A stretch of 64,000 bases of DNA from Phytoseiulus persimilis. Its lineage: Eukaryota > Arthropoda > Arachnida > Mesostigmata > Phytoseiidae. The notes beneath the pieces were generated by a model. That model had not been told where the DNA came from. It searched no databases and worked only from the letters and a program-made list of their open reading frames with translations. Below, one piece after another: positions 1 to 11,050 of this stretch. The translations under genes were made by a program, and so were the position numbers. The stretch spans positions 1,860,001 through 1,924,000 of the forward strand of contig CM075102.1 of assembly GCA_037576195.1 (NCBI GenBank), in the 5' to 3' direction. How positions within the stretch are numbered: the stretch's first letter is position 1; the number at the start of each line of letters is the position of its first letter.

Positions 1-2285
1 AGAAGAGTGAAGTTCCAACAGTCCTTCGGCAAGTGATCGCTCACGCCAACAACTTGGGACATAGAATCTTGGAGTTTTTGAGCGATAACGGAGGTGAATT
101 CGACAACAGAGAGGTCAGGAGCATCTTGGCGAATGCAGGAATTATTCACAGACTCACTGCTCCTCACTGCCCGGAGCAGAACGGAGCGAGTGAGAGAGAG
201 AATAGAACTATTGTGGAGATGGCTCGAACGCTGAAGTATGCAAATCCGGATGCCGACTATCCAAAAGCGATTTGAGCTGAGCTAGTGCGTACAGCTATCT
301 ACATCCTGAACCGAACAGGGAAGTCTTCCGTTGAGGGAAAGACGCCACAAGAGCTTTGGCATAAGGCATATGCGCGTGATAGGCTGTCCCTGTTTCGCGC
401 TGATTTCGGATGAGAAACGGCGTAAGATGGATAGGAAAGCAGTCAAGGGTTTTCTCGTAGGTTACGATGGAGATGAAAGATACAGGGTGTTCCTCAAAGG
501 AGAGCACAGAATTATCGTCGCAAGGCATGTGACTTTTCAGGAGACTGTATCAGGATGTGGAGTACAAGTGGAACTGCCGCTAAGAAATTCTTTGGGGGAC
601 AAGGGTGAGGTTGCCGAAGAGGGCGGAGATGCGAAATCAATGCGGCCCATGGAAGGAGAACTTCGGGTTCAAGGTGAAAAAGGAGAAAGTAAAGACGAAG
701 AACGTCCTCCGGTTGAGGAGAGTGGAGACAGAGATGATCGTCAAGTTGAAGAGAAAGGTGCTGGAGGCGGCGGATCACCGATCAAGGATGGAGCCAGTGG
801 AGTTCTGCAGTGGGGGAAGGCTTTCTCAAGAAACCCGCTGACGCTGAAGAAGCCAGCTTACTTGGATGACTATGCGACATTTGTCGAGAACGTTGAAATT
901 TTCAATCTGTTTGCAGCTCCTCAGACATATGCTGATGCGATTCAAAGTCAGGAGAGCTCTGAATGGCGAAAAGCGATGGATTCAGAGATGGAATCTCTGA
1001 AGGAAAACGACACTTGGGATGTGGTTGACCTTCCCAAGGATGCAAGAGCGATACCATGCAAGTGGGTTTATCGGGTGAAGGAGACTCAAGACGGACAGAT
1101 TGAGCGATACAAGGCACGATTGGTGATCAAAGGGTACAGCCAGCGCTTCGGGATTGATTATAGGGAAACTTTCAGTCCGGTTGCTCGACAGAGCACTGTC
1201 CGTTCGGTTCTGAGTGTCGCGGCCAACGAGGGACTGCATTTGGGACAGTTCGATGTGACAACAGCTTTCCTGTATGGGGAGTTGGAAAAGGACCTCGACA
1301 TTTACATGAAGAGTCCGGAAGGCTACGAATTCCCAGACGGAAAAGTCGGCAAACTGAAACGAAGTTTGTATGGCCTGAAGCAAGCGCCGCGTTGTTGGAA
1401 TCGACGATTTATGACCTATATTCAGAAGATGAGACTGGCCGTAAGTGAGGCCGATCCATGTTTGTTCATGAAAGGGTCTGGAAAGGAAAAGTTGCTCCTC
1501 GCGGTATACGTCGACGACGGACTGTTGGCAGCTTCATCAGAGTCCACACTGAAAGCATGTCTGGAAGGTCTGAAGCTGCAGTTCAAAATAACGTCAAAGG
1601 CAGCAACATACTTCTTGGGGCTCGAGATAAAAAGGGACGGTGATTCAATAAGAGTCAGTCAGGCTCCACAGGCAAGGAAAATCTTGGAGAGGTACAACTT
1701 TAGTAAGTGCAAACCGGTTGACACTCCGATGATCAAGTCATCAAGAGCGGTGAAAGAAGAAGAGGATGGAAACGAAGGCAAAGGCTCAGAGGGGGAGCAA
1801 CAGTCGAAGCAGGTTGAGAACTTCCCTTATCGCCAAGCGGTTGGAGCTTTGATGTACCTCATGGTCGGGTCGAGACCAGATCTCTCCTACACCTTAGGGG
1901 TGTTATCGAGAAAGCTCGAGAGTCCTACGGAGGATGACGTAGCCATGCTCAAAAGAAGTTATCTGGCTCAAGCGACTGTTTAGAGAAATCGCGAAGTACG
2001 AAGGTACCCCTACGCTCTTCGTTGATAATGCTGGTGCCGTACGTCTCTCGAAAAATCCAGAGTTTCACAGGAGAACGAAGCATATAGGGATCCGTCACTT
2101 CTTCGTTAGAGAAAAAGTTCTCGAGAAGGAAATAATAGTGCTTCCAATTCCCACGGAAAGACAAGTCGCCGATATCTTGACCAAGCCGCTTGAGAGGATT
2201 AGACACAATTATCTGTGTAAACTCATGGGAATGTCCTGAGAACATCATTCTCCCTCTGCATTTTGAACCAAACAACAGGGGGAAG
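1..2285 (+). mobile_element. Ty1/copia retrotransposon, 3' part of pol (broken)
   Basis: This is the downstream part of a copia-type polyprotein; the 5' part lies outside the window. The integrase core (33-272) shows the DNGGEF catalytic motif and a PEQNGASER segment, then hits an in-frame TGA at 273. The frame reads on to an ELWHK motif near 350 and switches to frame 1, where the GFLVGY segment and the reverse transcriptase (about 960-1700) follow, including the YVDD catalytic motif near 1510. The frame closes at 1983. Frame 2 then resumes with WLKRLF and the RNase H tail (FVDNAGAVRLS, HIGIRHFF, ADILTKPL), ending at TGA 2237-2239. The middle of RNase H, including the usual STEAEY region, is missing. 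A stop, two frame changes and a deletion make this copy non-functional. Family assignment is firm from the motif order integrase before RT. Confidence 0.93.
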
Positions 2286-2450
2286 TGTTGAAGTCACTGT
2301 TGTAGGATAACGACGAATGTCACCACGTCGCCTATAAAAGTCAGGCGTCGAATAAAGAGCTGATGATTTTATCTCGGGTAGATAACGACGCTAGTGAGTT
2401 GTCATTGGCTCGTCTTCAATATAGTGGTTTTTCCGTTGCATAACTCTAAT
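2286..2450 (+). repeat. Start of the copia 3' LTR
   Basis: A purine-rich tract ending in GGGGGAAG (2275-2285) directly precedes TGTTGAAG at 2286, the usual polypurine-tract/LTR junction. Inside are a TATA-like TATAAAAG (2333-2340) and an AATAAA (2351-2356), as expected for an LTR promoter and polyadenylation signal. The end is uncertain because the 5' LTR is outside the window and no matching copy is available; a CA dinucleotide at 2439-2440 is one possible end. Confidence 0.6.
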
Positions 2451-2747
2451 ACTGAAAACGCCGAAAAACCTCTTTCTCTCCCAATTTGAGATCTTCTGCG
2501 AAAAGAAAACGCGAGCTCATTCGGGACAGTCAACTGTGGGCCTGAACATGAGTAACTAGAGGCTACAAAACGGGCACCATTTCATCTGAATCCCGGTGTT
2601 ACACATCGCGTACCTCCCTTGTAAGTGTCGAGCGAACGAGTGGGCGCATTGCGGAGCATCCTGCGAGCGACGACGGCTCAGGCTGAGCCGTGGACGGCGT
2701 CGTGTCTGCGAAAGTTCGAGCCTCCATCCGCCTGCTTGCAGTCTCGT

Positions 2748-2761
2748 GGGGGGGGGGGGGG
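2748..2761 (+). repeat. Poly-G tract (14 G)
   Basis: Uninterrupted run of 14 G in gene-free sequence between the copia relic and the minisatellite. One of six G or C runs of ten or more in the window (also 38861-38873, 45601-45612, 47456-47485, 48108-48121, 53488-53497). Apart from this the 2460-3180 interval shows nothing I recognise. Confidence 0.9.
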
Positions 2762-3179
2762 CGTTAGATGCCGTTCCTCGGAGGACGATCACGATCGGGG
2801 GCGGGTCGAGGGGGCCAGGTCACAGTATGGTCGAATTACTAGACTGAAATCTGGATTCTCGCAGCTTTCTGAGCCAGAATAAGTCAGGACAGACTGAGCT
2901 CGGAGAGTCTATTCCAAAATGAGGCAGAAGCACCGGCTTCTGGAAGAGCATGGGAATCGTTCGAGCCCAAACACGGCAAGCCTCCGATTCCGGTCCTCAC
3001 CAGCTCAGAATCAGAGATTTTGGGATTCGATACCTTACCACAGATTTCGCGCCCTCACCCGGACTCGTGGACACGCACTCGAGTCAACGAATTACGGACT
3101 CGATGGATTTTTGCGACCCTTGATCGGACCGTGAGGAGGCCAGAGATTCCTCGCCCGTCGAATCTCTAGGTACCAGAGA

Positions 3180-3411
3180 AGTATGGTAAGATCGACTCCG
3201 GAATCAGATCCTCAGACCCGGAGAACTATGGTCGGCTTGACGCTGAGAACCCCTCCTGAGACCGAGAAAAGTATTTTCAGATTGATTCCGGAATCACTCC
3301 CTCAGACCCCGAACTATATGGTCAGATCGACACCGGAAGCTCTTCCGTATACCTCGAGAAGTGTGGTCAGATTGACGCCGCAATCACTTCCGTAAGTTCC
3401 GGAAAGTATGG
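3180..3411 (+). repeat. 45-bp minisatellite, left array
   Basis: About five diverged head-to-tail units of 45 bases. Each begins near GTATGGTCAGATCGAC and continues with a CCGGAATCACT-like segment. Because the period is a multiple of three, one frame stays open across the array and reads a 15-residue repeat around MVRSTPESLPQTP. The same unit recurs at 5052-5475 and in pieces at 10140-10560. The array ends where the R1-like LINE begins. Confidence 0.85.
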
Positions 3412-5049
3412 GAAAATCCGTTCAAAGTAGTCATTGGAAAGTTCGCGAGGAAGGGACCGATGCTGGTTAGTTAGAAGTTGCAGGAAACAATGCGGAGGCT
3501 TTTCTCGGACCGCCCTGAGCGTGAGGGCGGTATCGACGGAACCGGGGCAATGGGCATCGATCATCCAGGACGTATGATTCCTAAGATAACTTTGGAGGAG
3601 ATAATTCGGGCAGCTGACAGACTACCGACGGGCGAAGCGTCTGGGACGGACGGAGTTCCCGCCGACGCAGTGAGACTCTGCGCCAATACATGGCTCAATT
3701 TGGTCAAGGATTTTTTCAACCAGCTGGTGAGGGAGGGAAGGTTCCCGCTGCCGTGGAAGATGGCGGGTGCTGGTGCTCATGCCTAGAAGAGGGGGAAGAG
3801 GCCGGAGGCCGATTTGCCTGCTGAATAGCATGGGACGATTGTTCGAGAAGGCCATCGTCGAAAGACTGCACGTGGAGATCGAGTATCTGGGGGTGCTATC
3901 GAGGAACCAATATGGATTTAGGAGGGGTTCATCGACGGTCGGGGCAGTCAGATGGGTTCTGGGCCAGGTGATGGAGGAGGCGCTCAGAGACTGAGAGATC
4001 GTCTCGCTGGTGCTGCTCGATGTCAAGAATGCCTTCAATTCGCTAGGGTGGGGGAAAATATTGCGGAGTATGAGGGACAGGGGCTTCTCGGAGTACCTGA
4101 TCCGGGTCGCTTCGTCGTATCTGAGAAAGAGAGGAACCGCCTTGGAACAAAAGGATTTCAAAGTCGCGGCGGGGATTCCGCAGGGTTCCATCATGGGCCC
4201 AACACTAGGGGACCTTGCGTATGACGGGTTACTGAGGGCGAAGAGGGACTCGGAAGGGAGAGAGAAGACCATGGAGGCATGGCAGCGTGAATGGGAGGCG
4301 GGTCTAATTGGAGAGTCGAAGAGGAAATGGACGAAGCATCCCATGAGGAACTCGAGGAAGTGGGTGGGCTGCGAGCACGGGGAGCTCAACTGCGGGACAA
4401 CGCACATTCTCACGGGGCATGACTGAGACGCTGACGTGTGTGCCCTTTGCACGTCGGGTGGAACCGACGATGTGGAACTCAACGTGCTTCACTGCGAGGC
4501 CCTGCGCGAAATCAGAGTTGACTGGGCTGTTGGTTCCTGTGAAGGGGGGCTAAGAGAAGGGGCGGAGTACGGGCTCAGTGGCAGAGAAAAATAGGATCAT
4601 GTTCCGGGCCGTTTCGAGAGAATCATGATGGGCAAATCGGTGAAGGAGGAAGATCGGATGGCGCGAGCTCTGGGCTCTGCGTATAGACCGACGGACTTTC
4701 ATGGACTGGGGGAGGGGGATATCTAGGTGCGAGCAGCGGAGACACAACACAAGACATACAACGCTACACGTTCGCAACTGACCGAGGCACACTTCTCACC
4801 ACACAATAGAACACCACCAAACAAATGACTCGGGAGGATACGACGCGGGATAGGGAGACTAGAATGGTGACTCCTTTTCGCATCGGTTCGAAGTGATGCT
4901 GAGCCATTTCCGTCCATGGTGGCAGCCCCCCGCCCTCGATCGGGGATTGGGGAGACTCCAGGTTTTCAGTGGGTTTGCGACTCCCACAGTACTGTGCTGG
5001 GGCTGAGGACAGTCTCCTTCACATATTTTTCTAAAGAAGAAAAAAAAAC
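3412..5049 (+). mobile_element. R1-clade-like LINE, 5'-truncated and internally deleted
   Basis: Reverse-transcriptase pieces are readable across frames. A segment with SGTDGVPADAVR and GRFPLPWK reads in frame 1 (3478-3786). After a frame change near 3770 come RPICLLNSMGRLFEK and NQYGFRRGSSTVGA, then an in-frame TGA at 3992. Next are LDVKNAFNSLGW and GIPQGSIMGP (4010-4230). The FADD catalytic block is absent: the frame jumps from the LLR after GIPQGS to AWQREWEAGL, the C-terminal domain of R1-like elements, followed by an ILTGH motif and a C..C...C knuckle near 4430-4495. The 3' part is non-coding and ends in an A-rich tail (about 5033-5048). Both flanks are the same 45-bp minisatellite. Clade assignment rests on the C-terminal domain and the RT motifs. 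Confidence 0.85.
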
Positions 5050-5051
5050 CA

Positions 5052-5475
5052 CAAAAGTCTAGTCAGATCGACTCTCGAATCACCTCGCCGGATTCCAGAA
5101 AGTATGGTCAGATCGACGCCAGAATAACCCCCCTGGACCCAGAATTGTTTAGTTAGAACGATCCCAGAATAACCTCCCGAGATTCAGAAAATCTATCGGG
5201 TCAATATCGGGAACACCTCTTGGGACTCCGAAAGAAATATGATGAGATCGATACCAGAATAGACTTCGGTCTGAGGTCTGAGGTCGGAGCGATCCAGGAA
5301 TCACCTCCTCAAGCTCCGGAAGGTATTATCCGATCGATTCCGGAATTACCTCCTTGGATTCCGAGAAGTATGGTCAGATCAATTCCGAAACCACGTTCCG
5401 AGATTCCCGAAAGTATGGTCAGGTCGACCCTCTAATCCCCTCCATAGTCCAGAAGGAGGGCCAGATCAACTGACA
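5052..5475 (+). repeat. 45-bp minisatellite, right array
   Basis: About nine diverged units of the same repeat as 3180-3411, resuming within a few bases of the A-rich tail of the LINE (GTCTAGTCAGATCGAC at about 5058). Unit boundaries drift by a few bases. A 71-codon frame (5220-5435) again reads 15-residue units of the type IPESMVRS. From 5476 to 7996 (2.5 kb) I see no recognisable gene. Open frames there (for example 5811-6332 on the minus strand, 173 codons) have no family signature or convincing splice pattern. Confidence 0.82.
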
Positions 5476-7984
5476 ATTGTGCATTGTCCGCATGTACATA
5501 CTTCTCGTGTGTTAATGATGATCGATGTAAAAAACGAATTGGTAAAAGTCATGGTTTCAAATCGATAACTTGATGATTCATCGGGCTAATCACAAGCAGA
5601 ACCGAGCGTTCATGAAGCTCGAGCGAAAAATGAGCTGGCTACCAAACGAGAAGCCTACTGGGACGGATGGCAGCGTAAGAAAAAGTGTCGAGTCGCATCG
5701 TTCGATCGGGATCCGTGATTCAGATTGACAGACTGACAGACGAAGCGGATTATTTATAGTTAGAATAATCTGTTCAACTATCATGATCATCTCCTACTCC
5801 CTTCGCAAACTCAGAGTGGAGCGATGGATGTACGATTCGCTGTGATATCGAAATTTCCTCTGCGGAAATTTTCGGACAGCAAATAACCCTCGAAATCACG
5901 GTCTGAGTTTCGGATAAGATGTCGAGTAATGTCTTCCAGAAGGTTCAGAGCGCAGCTGTGGAACTTCACAGCGCGAGAAACACTCAAGAGATGGGAATCG
6001 AGGAACGACACTTCCTCACAATCTGACCAAACTCCCCCGCTATACGCGATGCTCTGGGTTTGATGATTCTCAAGAGCGAAAAACTCGAGTTGAGCAGCGT
6101 TCGAGTGAGAGTGTGACAGAGGACAAAAATCCAACGATAGCCCCTGCCAGCGAACCACTGAAACGTTCATCAATGACATAAAACAGCTTTCGTATACGTA
6201 TGTATCGCAGCACTCCTTCAGGAGCTGTGTTCGCTGGAAGACTTGCCGACGCCGACCTCCACTGCTCCTTGGTTTGAGCTCGCTCCGTCTGAGTACTCTC
6301 TCATACGCGTCGAAAACGCCAGACCAGCCCACAGCAGATCATCCCCAGATGCAATTCGTCAAACCCGGGAAGGGAGGCGCCACAGTCACAGAGACTCCGA
6401 GAGACCATCAACCATCCAGGAATCCGGAGAGGAGATAATAATGTTGCGAAAGCGGGGTTGCGCAAGCACAAACGAGGCGTTTGATCCTCTGTCTGAGTTG
6501 TATTCGATCATCACCAAACTTCCGCCGCATGGTCCGGGACGCTTCATCTCGCGCGTGAATCTTGGCGGCTTAGTATCTTTAAGATGAATAATGAATCGAT
6601 GCAACACAGCAGCCTACTTGCTGTTGACTGTAGCATCGCTCGCGCGAACGTGAGGCGCGAACGACGTGCTACGAGAGCGTCCTCTTTACCCCGCCAGCCA
6701 TTTCCTCCGTTCAAACGTCCCCAAACGGAGAATCAAGCGTATCTGTTTAGACAACTACGGATTCGATTCGGAGAATTTTACGATCGAGTAGACCATGAGT
6801 TTCTGATCGATCAGGGCGCACTTGAACCGGTCACGGCCCAGAACGGAGGAGTTTGTCAACGAGGTTGAACTTGAGCTTCTGGACGGAAGCTCTCTCACCT
6901 CTTCGAGGGCGTTTCGTTCTTTTTCCTGCCGTAGTTCTCTGCTGAACTCGGATACGTTGCCCCGACAAGTTTGTTGAGAAGGATTGCGAACAGACAAAAA
7001 TTTTGCTGAGGGTTAGAGAGCTGGAGAAATAACCGATGCGTTCCACATCGGAGCCATAAACAGGTGGAGAACGAAGAGCTCTGCATCGATCGGAACGGGT
7101 TTCGAAACTTCTCCACGAAGAGTAAAAGGAAAACATCGGTGGACCCAAGCCCTTCCAGTTTTGCTCGTCAGTATCTGCCCAGAGAAGTCCGGCGATGGGG
7201 AAGAAGAGCCGATCGCATCGCAAAGTGGAAATGAGAGTCTGAGATCCTGCACTGCTCCGTTTTTAAAGGAAGATGTGAACAAACTGTTTTGACTCGCGGG
7301 AGCATGCTTCGGCGCGTAAGCTCAGGAGGTTCGCAGGGTATTCCTCCACCAGGTCGAGAAATCATTGGAACGAGCGTTGAAGCGTACCTCGAGGCAGCGA
7401 GTATTCAAGACCAACTCGTTGCTACCAGGTCGATACAAACAACTACAACACCTCGAGTTACAGCCCAAAGATAGCGCTCAAGGACCGTCGTCTTCGGGGA
7501 AGGAGCTCTTCTTCTCGACGACGTTCCAGCCAGTTCGGAGCAGAGGGGAAGCTGAGCCGAACGCGACCTACGGCACGAGGACTTGGTCGCCGGAGATGTA
7601 TCGGAATTTCGAGTGGGCGGTCAAGCTGTTGTCCCCCGTTTGAATTTACCGCGAGCCTCGATAAGTGCCATGTTTCCCACGATAGGGACGGAGGAGTATG
7701 ATTTTCGGCAGAGTCCTGAATCCCGGCTTTGGCACTCTTTCTCTCCGATATCACGTTCGTGGCCCTCTGAGGAGAACCGCTGTATTGAGTGTCGTAAGCG
7801 GTTGAACAGCGCTCAGCAGCCGCACATATCCCTCTGGCGGTGAGATTCGGAGTCGTTCAAATTCGGCGCCAATCCTTTGAATACAAACAAGAGCCATGTG
7901 TTTCGAGCAGAGAGTTGCTGCCGACCGGGCGCTCAGTTAAGCTCGAAAATTCGAACATTTGTGCGGCGGAAATTTAGGTGTTGA

Positions 7985-9124
<1,140 letters not shown>

Positions 9125-9587
9125 ATATTTAATATAAATCTCTGTATTAATATATGTTGTTCTCGAATCGAAGGTGTTTTCACTCGGACAAATGAGGCAT
9201 GTTCGAAATGGAGATGTTCTGGCTGATAATATTTTTCGCGCCGCCTCCAAGTGAGTGACGCTCGCGATCTTATTCTTCTCTGCTCGACAAGGAACCTGTG
9301 GTGAGAAACAAACGTTCGGTCTCTCAGAAGGGACTCCAACTGTGACTGCGTCTTGTCAGAAAGGCATGTCAAGGGTACTTGCTTGTTGAATGAGTCAGCC
9401 TGCGATGCGGGGCCGACACAGTTGATGACATGCGCGGGATTCCGGCGAAGCTTCTGTTATCTCCTCAGGATCATGAAGATCATCGGAAAACCAGCGGTTT
9501 CGAGGACAAAAATTATCAGTTCGGCCAATGCGAAGCGGGGACACCACGTCCGGCAACGGAAAATCTCATGTTTTAATGATCTCCTTC

Positions 9588-9624
9588 AGTGGCGTAGCCG
9601 GGATTTTCCCAGGGGAGGGGCTGA
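9588..9624 (+). repeat. Dispersed repeat fragment (GTGGCGTAGCC type)
   Basis: Begins CAGTGGCGTAGCCGGGATTT and runs into a G-rich stretch. The core recurs inverted at 10681-10702 and, diverged, at 11029-11050; a related GGGGCGTACCCAGAATT form with a G-run is at 27179-27216. This looks like the end of an old interspersed element. Flanking 9125-9587 and 9625-10130 contain no gene I can support. The frame 9877-10125 (83 codons, no ATG start) reads vaguely like a helical repeat protein but has no firm match. Confidence 0.55.
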
Positions 9625-10139
9625 TTTCTTCCTCCTCCCGCCTACCTACCACGCGTCCTCCAAAACCCTTTAGTGGACTGCGGCTCCTGGCATAGGGGCA
9701 CCTCTCCCCGCTTCATAATGTCAGCATCGTTTCTGAAACTATCTTCGACGCATCGGGACATGTTGTCAATTTTCTGTGATGCAGTTTGCACTGTACTGAT
9801 CAAAAGTTTTGACTGAAATCAAGGAATATCGTCGCGGCTTGAAGAATGTCTCCGGCTGCCTCTCGAGTTTCCCTCGTTGGTTTCGCTACCTCTCCATTGT
9901 TGTGACGTTGAAGCGCTTCATCGAGCTTGTAACGAGCTCATGTTGTGGTTTTCACGACAGCTCCACGAAATCGACGTCGAAACCTACCTTCTTAAGCTTT
10001 TCTCACGGATTGCGGATCATCTCCTCGAATCTGACTCTGAACTGCTTCGTGTCTCGTGGACGGTCCTTTACGCGCTTGTAGACACTCGAAAACGTACTTG
10101 TGGATTCTTGAAGACGATCTCGTAGACACCCGTATACGT

Positions 10140-10560
10140 CAAATCACTTCCTCAAACCCAGAAGAACACAGACAGATCGAGCTCGGAATCACTCCCCAAA
10201 GTCCGAAAAGTATGGTCAGCTCGATGTAGCAACTTTCCGTTGACGCCGTAATCACCTCCATAGACCCTGGAAAGTCGACAACAAAAATTTCTTATGTGGT
10301 AAAAAGTAAAAAGAGGATTCAATTTATATCAGAATTAAATCTGAACCATCTTGAGAGCCAAGCCCACCTCCCGCAATGGGATTTGCGAGGCGATAGGGAG
10401 TGTCACTGAAGCAATACCGAGAGGTGATTCCTGGACACTGAGGGCTGGCTGAGAGGTTCAGCCGGAAAACAAAGACCCTGGAAAGTATGGACAGATTGAC
10501 CCCGGAGTCAACTCCCTCGACTCCGGAAAGCATCGACAGATCGAGCGCGGACAATTTAAC
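10140..10560 (+). repeat. Scattered units of the 45-bp minisatellite
   Basis: Pieces of the unit seen at 3180-5475 recur here: a GGAATCACTCCCCAAAG segment followed by AAAAGTATGGTCAGCTCGAT (about 10185-10225), an ATCACCTCCATAGACCCTGG segment (about 10250-10270), and two more units at about 10478-10545 (GTATGGACAGATTGACC, then GACTCCGGAAAGCATCGACA). Non-repeat sequence separates the pieces, so this is a decayed or interrupted array. Confidence 0.7.
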
Positions 10561-10680
10561 AATGTGACAGACGGAGCGGATTATGTATAGTAAAGATATT
10601 GCTTAGTTTCCAAAGGCTGGAGATCCAGCACTCGTTTGGAAGCGTGACTGAGATAGTATGAACTCTGATGAGGAATGAAG

Positions 10681-10702
10681 TTCTGGCTACGCCACTGATC
10701 TC
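10681..10702 (-). repeat. Dispersed repeat fragment, inverted copy
   Basis: The reverse complement reads GATCAGTGGCGTAGCCAGAA, matching the 13-base core CAGTGGCGTAGCC of the copy at 9588. A further diverged minus-strand copy lies at 11029-11050 (GTGGCGTAAGCTGG). Confidence 0.55.
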
Positions 10703-11050
10703 CTTTCAGTTTCGCGACCCCTGCCCCAGACGTTTTGGATTTCAGCGATGTTCTCGATTCGTGGGGCAACCCTCTACCTGCAGAATGTCTCTCCGACGCA
10801 GACTGATCGGCATGTTTCCCCTCTAGGACGATGAGCTCTATTGCCCTGGCAGAGGGAAGTTGCGGGCCTTCTCACAACGTGTCACGTTCCCAAATGTTCA
10901 GGCTGAGAGAAGCGGCATTGGGACCGAGAGAGGAATGATTTTCACAGGGTCACTACTTGCAGGGTGAACAAAGATGAAACGCGTGATATTTCAAGAGGCT
11001 TCTGAGTTCTGAGCGTTTCGAGAGAAATTCCAGCTTACGCCACTACGAAG

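Noticed and set aside
3622-4482. 286-codon minus-strand frame
   Set aside because: It is antisense to the R1-like reverse transcriptase and has no domain of its own.
5811-6332. 173-codon minus-strand frame
   Set aside because: No motif, no supporting splice sites, chance-level length.
9877-10125. Possible armadillo/HEAT-like fragment (SELLRVSWTVLYALVD)
   Set aside because: Resemblance to importin-alpha repeats is vague and limited to about 20 residues; no splice support.
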